Shown: positions 1-9,367 of the stretch, one piece after another
How positions within the stretch are numbered: position 1 is the first letter of the stretch
Layout: each line of letters starts with the position of its first letter
From: Candidatus Omnitrophota bacterium
GTDB lineage: Bacteria; Ratteibacteria; UBA8468; B48-G9; JAFGKM01
Direction: 5' to 3'
DNA: 10,987 nt
NCBI GenBank assembly: GCA_022704985.1
Contig: JAKJFI010000019.1
Coordinates: 1-10,987 of the forward strand
Position numbers and translations under genes: made by a program
The notes under the pieces: generated by a model
Databases searched by the model: none
What the model was told of the DNA's origin: nothing
What the model saw: only the letters and a program-made list of their open reading frames with translations

Positions 1-55
1 CCCTCTGTTTCCTGAATTTCTCAAGCCGGGTCTTAAGCAGATTCAACTCAATCAT
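1..55 (-). CDS. pilN: PilN-like type IV pilus assembly protein, N-terminal 18 codons only
   Basis: The gene starts at the ATG at 55-53 and runs off the left edge. The visible translation begins MIELNLLKTRLEKFRKQR. The pattern M-I-x-[LI]-N-L-L followed by a short basic stretch is the usual cytoplasmic N-terminus of PilN, which PilM binds before the PilN membrane helix. The start overlaps the pilM stop in an ATGA arrangement (ATG 55-53, TGA 54-52), so translation is probably coupled. The call rests on this short motif and on the pilM-pilN order that is conserved in type IV pilus loci. The membrane segment and the periplasmic domain lie outside the window. Confidence 0.8.
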   Translation of the reverse strand, partial: MIELNLLKTRLEKFRKQR

Positions 56-1068
56 TTTATTTTCCTCAAGGCAAGTCCAAGCGCCACCGTGAACATGCAC
101 CCTCTCTTTTTCACGTCTTCCGGAATCAGGAAGGTCTTGGTATTTGTCATATACTCAAGAGGGTTCCAGATAGCAGTCTTGATATCAAGGTTCTTCTCGA
201 AAGCCTCGCATATCCCAGGAATGGTCGCAACCCCTCCGGTCAGATAGAGCGTATCCGGAGACTTTTCGCTCCTTATCTTAAAAAACTCTAAGCCGGCTCT
301 TACCTCGGAATGAAGGTCTTCAAGATCGGATGCCAGAATTTCCTTCAACTCCTCCGCATTTTCCTTCTTACGGACATATATTTCCGCATCTTCCCTTGAT
401 ATGTTCCTTATTTTAGCAACCGATTCTATAAGATGCTTGCCCCCGAAAGGAATGTCCCTTACGAGTATGAACCCATCCTTTCCCTCGGCAAGCACAAAAT
501 TCGTATTCTTGCGCCCGCAGTTTAAAATGAATCTCGGTCCGGTATGTTTCCTGTTGAAGAAATTGAAGCAGTTGAGCGCCGCAAGCGAGTCATGGTCCAT
601 TATGAGAGGCTTCAGCCCGGAACGCTGGAGAGTCTTGGTAAAAAATTCACACCTGTCCTTCTGATAACCGACAAAAAACACTATCTTCCTTCCGTCTTTT
701 CTGGGCATTACGAGATAGTCGTATTCAAGATTCCTGGTGCCGCCCGGGGTCACCTGCATCATTTCAAGTTCTATGGCGGACTTTACCTCGGCATCAGAAA
801 GCCTGGGTATATCAAAATAGTGGGTTATAACTCCGGCGCCGCTTACGCCGGAAACCGCTCTTTTTTCTCTGATGCCGTGCTTCTGTATGAAATCCCTGAA
901 AGATTTTACAAACGAATCCTGCTCTCTCTCTATAAGGCTTGTCCTTAATTCAGGGTGCGGGTTGGGAAAATACCCTATATTTTGCAGTATGAACTTTCCG
1001 TTTTTCTCATACCCTTCGACAAGCTTAACGTAACAGGAGCCCACATCCACAGCCAGCTGGTATTTCAT
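52..1068 (-). CDS. pilM: Type IV pilus assembly protein PilM, actin-like ATPase
   Basis: This is a 338-residue protein, close to the usual PilM length. It has the actin-like fold signatures: a phosphate-1 loop VDVGS at residues 7-11, a second phosphate-type segment ILNCGRKNTNFVL at 181-193, and LTGGVATIPG at 276-285 near the C-terminal nucleotide pocket. The SAIELEMMQVTP segment around residue 100 is typical of PilM. The family is cytoplasmic and binds the N-terminus of PilN, linking the PilB/PilC motor to the PilN/PilO/PilP alignment complex. There is no signal peptide or membrane helix. The gene lies 89 nt after the pilin and overlaps the next gene by ATGA. Only a weak GGAAA precedes the ATG. 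It probably depends on read-through from the pilin promoter past the hairpin at 1092-1126. Confidence 0.92.
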   Translation of the reverse strand: MKYQLAVDVGSCYVKLVEGYEKNGKFILQNIGYFPNPHPELRTSLIEREQDSFVKSFRDFIQKHGIREKRAVSGVSGAGVITHYFDIPRLSDAEVKSAIELEMMQVTPGGTRNLEYDYLVMPRKDGRKIVFFVGYQKDRCEFFTKTLQRSGLKPLIMDHDSLAALNCFNFFNRKHTGPRFILNCGRKNTNFVLAEGKDGFILVRDIPFGGKHLIESVAKIRNISREDAEIYVRKKENAEELKEILASDLEDLHSEVRAGLEFFKIRSEKSPDTLYLTGGVATIPGICEAFEKNLDIKTAIWNPLEYMTNTKTFLIPEDVKKRGCMFTVALGLALRKIK

Positions 1069-1091
1069 GGCGATTTCCGTTTATCTTCATA

Positions 1092-1126
1092 GCAGGGACG
1101 GATATTCAGCATCCTTCCGCCCCTGC
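1092..1126 (-). other. Intercistronic hairpin between pilin and pilM
   Basis: On the minus strand GCAGGGGCGGA pairs with TCCGTCCCTGC: 11 base pairs including one G-U, around a 13-nt loop. No T-run follows, so it does not look like a full intrinsic terminator. It lies between the pilin stop (1158) and the pilM start (1068). Such hairpins often stabilise an abundant upstream message or lower expression downstream. That would fit a pilin made in excess over PilM, but the role is inferred. Confidence 0.55.
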
Positions 1127-1157
1127 ATGAGATGAAGAATTTATTACCTTGCGTTTT

Positions 1158-1555
1158 TTATTCCACATTGAAATCATACACAAGGTCATCTGCGCCACCA
1201 GCGGTGGTATAAGTCAATGTGACCTTTATGTTGGAAGCAACTCCGGTACCCGTAGTCTCGACCTCAAATCCATCTGTATCCGCTTCCGTTACGGTGTATG
1301 TCGTAAAATACTTGTTTCCCTCGCCATCCACACCGAGTTCATCCTGATCAGCAGTGTATTCCTTGTGTTCTGCATAGTACACCCTCTCTGCGGTCAGAAC
1401 AGAGCCGAGAAGAGCCGCGCCCTCGGATGCCCCCTCGCCCTGTTTATCTGTCCCTTGAACAGGGGTATAGCTACAATCGCCAGAATGCCGACGATGATGA
1501 CAACGGTCATCAATTCAATCAGCGTAAAACCGCCACTTCTTTTATTCCTACTCAT
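1158..1555 (-). pseudogene. Type IV prepilin (PilA/GspG-like major pilin candidate), frameshifted as sequenced
   Basis: The ATG at 1555-1553 follows a strong Shine-Dalgarno (AAAGGAGG) by 7 nt. Translation gives the leader MSRNKRSGG, then F10-T-L-I-E14 and a hydrophobic helix, VVIIVGILAIVAIPLF. This is a textbook class III signal cut by PilD after Gly9, with Glu at +5. The frame ends at a TGA (1396-1394) after 53 residues. The other frame continues from the same region as ASEGAALLGSVLTAERVYYA and on to a normal pilin globular domain ending in YDFNVE, with its stop at 1158. Adding one G to the G5 run at 1434-1430 joins the two into an intact 132-residue pilin. The gene sits between pilC and pilM under its own promoter, as expected for a major subunit. 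The frameshift may be a sequencing error, a real mutation or slippage; the sequence cannot distinguish these. Confidence 0.88.
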
Positions 1556-1571
1556 TTTCCATCCTCCTTTG

Positions 1572-1585
1572 CCCCTTTTCCGGGG
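1572..1585 (-). other. Small hairpin in the pilin 5' leader
   Basis: On the minus strand CCCC-GGAAAA-GGGG forms a 4-bp GC stem with a 6-nt loop, six bases before the start of the GGAGG core. It lies inside the predicted 48-nt leader. It could stabilise the message. It does not itself cover the ribosome binding site. Confidence 0.35.
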
Positions 1586-1609
1586 TCTTTAAAAAAATTT
1601 TGTCCTGCG

Positions 1610-1638
1610 AGTATACTATAAAGAATAGCTTTTGTCAA
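1610..1638 (-). promoter_or_regulatory. Sigma-70-type promoter for the pilin
   Basis: The minus strand reads TTGACA (1638-1633), a 17-nt spacer, then TATACT (1615-1610): a perfect -35, 5 of 6 at -10 and ideal spacing. The predicted start is the A near 1603, giving a leader of about 48 nt. An A-tract and TT precede the -35. The discriminator GCAGG followed by ACAAAA is identical to that of the pilB promoter. The -35 lies immediately downstream of the pilC stop codon (1645-1647), so the pilin and pilM/N can be transcribed apart from pilB-pilC. Confidence 0.85.
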
Positions 1639-1644
1639 ACTTTT

Positions 1645-2865
1645 TCAGCGCATCGCGCCCGCCAGGTTGAATATCGGCAGGTATATTGCCAGAACCACTA
1701 TCCCCACTATCACGCCCAGACTGACTATCAATAGCGGCTCAATGATGGAATCGAGAACGTTAAGCGTGGCATCCACCTCGTCACGGAAAAAACGAGCAGT
1801 CCTTTTAAGCATATCCTCCATCTTGCCTGTTTCTTCACCCACGACAACCATCCTTGTAAGGATTACGGGAAATATCCTGTATTTTCTCATTTCCGTACCC
1901 ACGAGAGAACCTTTCAGCACCCCCTCTCTCACCTTATTTATGGTTTTTTCAAGAACCTTGTTGCCGGTGGTTCTCGCAACGATATCCAAGGCCGAAATTA
2001 TGGGAACACCGCCTGCAAGGAGGGTAGCCAGAGAACCGGCAAACCTTGAAAGACTTATCTTCAGCATTAACTGGCCTATAAGCGGCATCTTCAACTTGGC
2101 TCCGTCGATTTTTTCCCTGCCTATGGGGGTTTTATTGAAGAAATATACAAAAACTGCAAAGAGAAGGAGCAATATGAGGATGAACGGTAGAGCGGAAACA
2201 AGAAAACCGCTTATGGCCATTACTACAACGGTAAACTTTGGAAGCTGTGAACCAAAATCATTGAAAACTTCCCTGAACTTCGGAAGGAGGTAAAGAAATA
2301 CGAAAGCTACCACCCCTATGAAAAAAGCCAGTACCACTGCGGGATAGCTGACAGCCTGCTTCACCTTGCTTATCAGCGACAGCTGGTCCTCAAGATTTGT
2401 TGCAATCTCCGCTATAACCTCCGCCAGACTGCCGCTTTCCTCTCCGGAAGTAACAAGCGCAACATAGAGTTGTGAAAACACCTTAGGATATTTGGCAAGT
2501 GCCCTTGAAAGATTGTTTCCTTCCTGTATATCCTTCTTGATGTTTTGCAGCACTTGCGAGAAATACCGGTTCACAGTCTGCGTGCTCAAGTCTTCAAGCG
2601 TTTCAATGATAGAAACACCCGCATCCAGCATGGCGGCGGTCTGCCTGGTGAATATCGCCAATTCGCGCAGTGAAACCTTGCCTCGTTTTTTCGCGTAAGA
2701 TTCCTTCTTTGCCGCGGCCTCTCCCTGTCCCGCCGCGTAAATGTTTATGGGAAAAAGGTTTTGTTTCCTCAGGCGCGTGACAACCATCACGTCAGAAGGA
2801 GCCTCAATAACACCGTCCACCTTGTTGCCGGAAGCGTCCCGCGCGAGATATTGATATCTTGCCAT
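1645..2865 (-). CDS. pilC: Type IV pilus inner-membrane platform protein PilC (GspF family)
   Basis: This is a 406-residue protein of the usual family length. The N-terminus MARYQYLARDASGNKVDGVI is the standard PilC/GspF opening. It has two T2SSF repeats, about residues 68-195 and 273-396, each containing the family pattern of a helical bundle and a GEESG or GEETG motif (residues 141-145 and 343-347). The hydrophobic segments at about 172-195, 212-243 and 374-399 fit three membrane helices. PilC is the inner-membrane platform turned by PilB that feeds pilin into or out of the fibre. The start lies 2 nt after the pilB stop with no clear Shine-Dalgarno, so translation is probably coupled to pilB. 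Confidence 0.95.
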   Translation of the reverse strand: MARYQYLARDASGNKVDGVIEAPSDVMVVTRLRKQNLFPINIYAAGQGEAAAKKESYAKKRGKVSLRELAIFTRQTAAMLDAGVSIIETLEDLSTQTVNRYFSQVLQNIKKDIQEGNNLSRALAKYPKVFSQLYVALVTSGEESGSLAEVIAEIATNLEDQLSLISKVKQAVSYPAVVLAFFIGVVAFVFLYLLPKFREVFNDFGSQLPKFTVVVMAISGFLVSALPFILILLLLFAVFVYFFNKTPIGREKIDGAKLKMPLIGQLMLKISLSRFAGSLATLLAGGVPIISALDIVARTTGNKVLEKTINKVREGVLKGSLVGTEMRKYRIFPVILTRMVVVGEETGKMEDMLKRTARFFRDEVDATLNVLDSIIEPLLIVSLGVIVGIVVLAIYLPIFNLAGAMR

Positions 2866-2867
2866 AA

Positions 2868-4550
2868 TTACACCATTGTCTTACTCAAAAATTCGTCAAC
2901 CGTAGTCATGCCTGCAAAAACCTTTCTCAATGCGGCATCCCGCAAGGTGGAAAACCCGTGTTTTCCACATAATTCCCTGAATTCCTCTTCTTTGCCGCCT
3001 TCTATGATACCTTTCTTTATCTCTCGGTTTACCTCAAGAACCTCAAATATTGCCACCCTGCCGTGATAGCCGGTGAAGTTGCAAAGACTGCATCCCTTGC
3101 CCTTATATACCTTGCCGTCTTTAAGGGAGATGCCCATATTCGCAAGGATTTCCGCTCCCTCCACGTCTTCCTGCTTGCAGGTTTTGCAGATTCGCCTGAC
3201 AAGCCGCTGAGCCATTATCAGGTGAAGCGATTCCGCTATCAGGTAATTGGGAACGCCCATATAGTTCAAACGTGAAATAGTTGAAACTGTATCGTTGGTA
3301 TGAAGTGTCGAAATCACCAGGTGTCCGGTAAGCGCGGACTGTATGGCAATCTGCGCGGTCTCAAGGTCCCTTATTTCTCCTACCATTATTATATCCGGGT
3401 CCTGTCTCAACATGCTTTTGAGTATTTCAGCAAAGGTAAGCCCTATCTTGGGTTTTATCTGCACCTGTGTGATGCCCTGCAATTCGTACTCAACCGGGTC
3501 TTCTATGGTAACAATATTCTTTTCCGGAGTATTTATGAAATTTAAGCCGGAATAGAGCGTCGTCGTTTTTCCCGAACCCGTGGGACCAGTCACTATTATC
3601 ATCCCGTAAGGTTTCTTCAACCCTTCTTTATAGGTCCTTTCTTCCTCCGTTTCAAAGCCTATCGCGTCAAGCGTCTTTACCAGAGACTGCCTGTCGAGAA
3701 GACGCATGACAATCTTCTCGCCGTAAATAGAGGGCATTACTGAAACCCTTATATCTATGTCGCGCGCCCCAATCTTTATCTTTGTCCTTCCGTCCTGGGG
3801 GAGACGCCTTTCTCCGATATCAAGGTTAGAAAGTATCTTAAGACGGGTAACAACGCCGGCAAAAGCCGCCTTGGGAGGAGGCGGAAACTGGTGCAGGGCT
3901 CCGTCTATCCTGAAACGGACCGATATTTTTTCCTCCTGCGGCTCAAGGTGAATATCCGTAGCCCTATTTTCCACCGCCTCAAGGAAGAGAGAGTTTACGA
4001 ACCTTACAATCGGCACGTCGTCCGCGGCGACCAACAACTGGTTTACGTCAACACTGTTTTCGTCTTTTTCCTCGGCTTCGAGCGCGGATGCGTTGCTTGA
4101 CAGGTCCATCGTCTCCTGGTAATACTTGTCAAGATATTCCTCCAACTTTTTCCTGTCCGCCCTTACAACCTTTACCCTGCAGTTAGCCATTCTCATCACG
4201 GTATCAATAGCTATTATATTGCTGGGGTCGTCCATCGCCACCACCAGCTTCTCATCCTCCATAGCCACAGCAAGCACATTGTATCTCCTTGCTATGTTTT
4301 CTGGAATGAGCTTCACGATATCCTGTCTTATGCACTTGACTTTTTCAAGGTTGATAAAATCGGATTTCTTCTGCTCCGTAAGACATTCAACTATCTGGTC
4401 ATTGGTTACATATCCCTTTTCAACCAGCACCTCGCCGAGAAATTTCTTCTCCACTGACTGCTGTATCAGGGCGCTGTCAAGCTGTTCAATGGATATCAGT
4501 CCTTTTTCCAGTAATATCTGTCCCAACTCTTTTCTTTCCATTCTTCCCAT
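2868..4550 (-). CDS. pilB: Type IV pilus extension ATPase PilB (GspE family)
   Basis: I chose the ATG at 4550 because AGGGGG (4564-4559) sits 8 nt upstream. A GTG at 4559 is in frame but overlaps that site. The product is 560 residues. Two MshEN-type half motifs open it (residues 8-31 and 37-60). The C-terminal motor has Walker A GPTGSGKT (322-329), an Asp box TIEDPVEY (from 348), Walker B DPDIIMVGEIRD (384-395) and a His box TGHLVISTLHTND (408-420). A zinc-type set CxxC...CxxC lies at Cys455, 458, 487 and 490. This full set is typical of the extension ATPase rather than PilT, which lacks the N domain and the cysteines. It hydrolyses ATP at the cytoplasmic face of PilC to drive pilin polymerisation. 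It is the first gene of the cluster. Confidence 0.96.
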   Translation of the reverse strand: MGRMERKELGQILLEKGLISIEQLDSALIQQSVEKKFLGEVLVEKGYVTNDQIVECLTEQKKSDFINLEKVKCIRQDIVKLIPENIARRYNVLAVAMEDEKLVVAMDDPSNIIAIDTVMRMANCRVKVVRADRKKLEEYLDKYYQETMDLSSNASALEAEEKDENSVDVNQLLVAADDVPIVRFVNSLFLEAVENRATDIHLEPQEEKISVRFRIDGALHQFPPPPKAAFAGVVTRLKILSNLDIGERRLPQDGRTKIKIGARDIDIRVSVMPSIYGEKIVMRLLDRQSLVKTLDAIGFETEEERTYKEGLKKPYGMIIVTGPTGSGKTTTLYSGLNFINTPEKNIVTIEDPVEYELQGITQVQIKPKIGLTFAEILKSMLRQDPDIIMVGEIRDLETAQIAIQSALTGHLVISTLHTNDTVSTISRLNYMGVPNYLIAESLHLIMAQRLVRRICKTCKQEDVEGAEILANMGISLKDGKVYKGKGCSLCNFTGYHGRVAIFEVLEVNREIKKGIIEGGKEEEFRELCGKHGFSTLRDAALRKVFAGMTTVDEFLSKTMV

Positions 4551-4596
4551 GTAAAACACCCCCTGTTATTGTCTTAGGGCCTTTTTTTGTCCTGCA

Positions 4597-7606
<3,010 letters not shown>

Positions 7607-7635
7607 ATATTCCCCACGAGCGTGGGGATGAACCG
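7607..7635 (+). repeat. Solitary type I-E CRISPR-like repeat unit
   Basis: The 29-base unit has the core CCCCACGAGCGTGGGG (7612-7627) preceded by ATATT and followed by ATGAACCG. This is the layout of type I-E repeats: GTATTCCCC or GTGTTCCCC, a short GC palindrome, then GATGAACCG. Only the first base (A for the usual G) departs from the common form I know. It begins directly after the xerC stop. No second copy occurs at spacer distance on either side and there are no cas genes, so this is not an array. The palindrome gives a 6-bp stem with a GAGC loop, and may also act at the xerC mRNA end. Confidence 0.6.
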
Positions 7636-7650
7636 GAACAAATATCCTGC

Positions 7651-7679
7651 GGGCAATTTTTCCATTTCAAGCATTGCCC
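7651..7679. terminator. Possible bidirectional hairpin between convergent genes
   Basis: GGGCAAT (7651-7657) and ATTGCCC (7673-7679) form a perfect 7-bp stem with a 15-nt loop, between the convergent ends of the recombinase gene and the small gene at 7731. T-rich sequence (TTTGAGGATTTGAGATTTTT) follows on the plus strand, but there is no clean U-tract. It is therefore a weak candidate terminator. Confidence 0.35.
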
Positions 7680-7730
7680 TTTGAGGATTTGAGATTTTTC
7701 CGCCTTTTTCTGTTTACAGCAGGAAGGACT

Positions 7731-8074
7731 TTACAACAGGGACGGCGCCTTCTTTAAGAGTGGACTTAATGCGCTTCCCACTATTTCAGTTATGTCAGGT
7801 CCGACTGATTTGATTGTGCCTCTTGCGGAAAACAGCGCTTTGACTAATTTATTATCTTTGTCTGTGAGCGCAATATAAAATTCCTCGCTGCGGCTTTTTC
7901 TGATAGGAGCGAAAACAGAAGCTACATAATCATCTAACTGCGCGGGTGTTTTTGGCTTGAACTTCGGGGCCGGGAAACGTTGTATTTCCCGATAATATCG
8001 TCTGGGCGCCCTGGATCCAGACTCTCCTTCATGGGTTTGTAGATTACCTGTTTCTTTCGCTTGTTTTTCTGCAT
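7731..8074 (-). CDS. Unrecognised small protein downstream of aroC, probable internal frameshift
   Basis: I do not recognise this gene. The ATG at 8074 follows a strong AAAGGAGG (8094-8087) by 12 nt, just after the aroC stop. That frame reads MQKNKRKKQVIYKPMKESLD, continues through DDIIGKYN, then stops at 7934. The overlapping frame, which runs to 7731, looks coding from about 7970 onward (FPAPKFKPKTPAQLDDYVAS, later EEFYIALTDKDNKLVKALFS) but upstream of that is arginine-rich with A/T-ending codons. One added base near 7960-7980, in TTTCCCGGCCCC, would join them into about 114 residues. If there is no error, the alternative is an uninterrupted frame from ATG 8150, which overlaps aroC and lacks a good RBS. 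The segment from EEFYIAL to the GT motif loosely recalls the first half of a RadC-type MPN domain, but no HxH motif follows, so I assign no function. There is no signal peptide or membrane helix. Confidence 0.45.
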
Positions 8075-8086
8075 ATCGAAATAAAT

Positions 8087-8094
8087 CCTCCTTT
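8087..8094 (-). promoter_or_regulatory. Strong Shine-Dalgarno that decides the small gene start
   Basis: AAAGGAGG on the minus strand lies 6 nt past the aroC stop codon (8101-8103) and 12 nt before the ATG at 8074. The longer reading frame through this site has no start codon nearby. This favours the start at 8074 and a frameshift inside the gene. Confidence 0.6.
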
Positions 8095-8100
8095 ATTACC

Positions 8101-9253
8101 TTACCTTTTTCCGGCGCCTCTGTCAATACTTCCTTCTGTCCCGCCTTCATCCCTGTGGGATTTGAGGCGCATCCACTTCGTATCCAGTTTCGCAAGAGAG
8201 TCATATGCCCTCGCCATGTAAAGCGAATCAAGGACAGCCATGGCGGTCATCGCCTCGGCTACCGCGTAAATTCTTGCCACCAGGGTAGGGTCCCTTCTGG
8301 TTATAGGGCTTAACTTCTCCTCCTTCATCTTCTTCATGTTAATGGAGGTCTGCTCGATGGATATGGTGGGGGTCGGTTTTACCGCTATCCGCAGGACGAT
8401 GTCTTCCCCGTTTGTAATCCCTCCGAGAAAACCGCCCGCATTGTTCGTTCTGAACCTTACCCTGCCGTTTTTTGTCATGTACGGCTGGTCGTTGTTCTCC
8501 GAACCCTTCATGCCGCCCACCCGGAAGCCCGCTCCGAATCAGCTTGTCAAAGACCGGCTCGCCCAGTCCCGGCGGCACGTTGTGGACGATAAGCTCAATA
8601 ATACCTCCGGCGGTATCGCCTTCATCCTTAATCTCAAGCACTTTCTTCTCCATTCTCACCGCGGCTTCAATATCAGGACAGTTTATCTCGTTTTTCCTGT
8701 AGTTTTTCTTTATTGCTTCCCACGTCATATCCTTTGCCCGTATCCCCATGCACTCCTTCGTATATGCGAGCACTTCAATCTTTTCCCTCTGGAGGATAAA
8801 TTTTGCCACGGCTCCTCCGGCGACCCTTCCCACGGTCTCCCTTCCGGATGACCTTCCGGCACCGCACCAGTCCTGCGCCTCGCCGTACTTCAGGAAGAAT
8901 GAATAGGTTGCATGCCCGGGTCTGAATATGTCTCTGTACGCTCTGTACTGGTCGATGTGAACCTTCTGGGTGTCAACGTTGTAGATGATAATCCCTACAG
9001 GAGCGCCGGTCGTCACCCCGTCCTGTCCGATACCGGCAAATATATCGCACCGGTCCGTTTCCTTCCGGGGGCTGTTGAGTTTTCCGTGTCCAGGCTTTCT
9101 CTTGTCGAGCTCTTTCTGGATAAACTCTTTCGTCAATCTCAATCCCGGAGGAACTCCGTCAACTATTACGGCAAGACCAGAACCTTTTCCTATACCGTAA
9201 GACTCCCCGCAGGTAGTAACGCGAAATATCCTTCCAAAAGTATTTCCCAGCAT
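8101..9253 (-). pseudogene. aroC: Chorismate synthase AroC, disrupted by an apparent 53-bp deletion
   Basis: The start at 9253 has GGAGGG 5 nt upstream and gives MLGNTFGRIFRVTTCGESYG, the AroC opening. The first frame matches AroC through RPGHATY (H114), GAGRSSGRET (132-140) and GLGEPVFDKL (229-238), then turns to nonsense at about 8540. The other frame resumes at 8538 as FGAGFRVGGMKGSENND and continues through RTNNAGGFLGGITNGEDIV and KPTPTIS to a stop at 8101. The segment normally between these parts (about 18 residues including the MSIPAVKG region) is absent, and one base remains, so about 53 bp are missing. AroC makes chorismate from EPSP using reduced FMN. Tyr19 replaces the conserved His of GESHG, and four extra residues follow. 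As sequenced the gene cannot make a full enzyme. Assembly error, real decay, or a second copy elsewhere are all possible. Confidence 0.88.
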
Positions 9254-9286
9254 GTTAGCCCTCCATTGCCCCGCTCGTTGTTCTTT

Positions 9287-9354
9287 GTCATTGCGAACGC
9301 TTGTTGCGAAACAGTCTCGTGAGATTGCCGTGAGGCTTCGCCCCTTGCAATGAC
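9287..9354. repeat. Dispersed palindromic repeat (GTCATTGCGA family) between aroA and aroC
   Basis: GTCATTGC (9287-9294) and GCAATGAC (9347-9354) are perfect inverted ends. Inside lie GCGAA (9306-9310) with TTCGC (9337-9341), and a central CAgTCTC-GT-GAGAtTG (9312-9327). This nested palindrome, with GTCATTGCGA ends and a TCTCGTGAGATTG centre, is a familiar non-coding interspersed element of many bacterial genomes. It fills most of the 114-nt aroA-aroC gap and ends 22 bp short of the aroC Shine-Dalgarno. It encodes nothing and may fold as a stable mRNA hairpin. Confidence 0.8.
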
Positions 9355-9367
9355 GACGCGGGAATGA

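Noticed and set aside
1667..2293. 208-codon plus-strand open frame opposite pilC
   Set aside because: It is antisense to a clear PilC and its composition is the mirror of that gene, with no independent start signal.
7607..7730. Possible CRISPR array beginning at the I-E-like repeat
   Set aside because: No second repeat occurs about 61 bp downstream or upstream, and there are no cas genes in the window. It is reported only as a solitary repeat.
7731..7830. RadC/MPN-domain identity for the small gene
   Set aside because: The resemblance covers only the beta strands before the metal site, and the HxH...S..D motif is absent, so no family is assigned.
7731..8231. Full 166-codon minus-strand frame taken as the gene after aroC
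   Set aside because: Its first part overlaps the aroC coding end in another frame, has poor codon style and no usable RBS. Only the part from about 7970 to 7731 looks coding.
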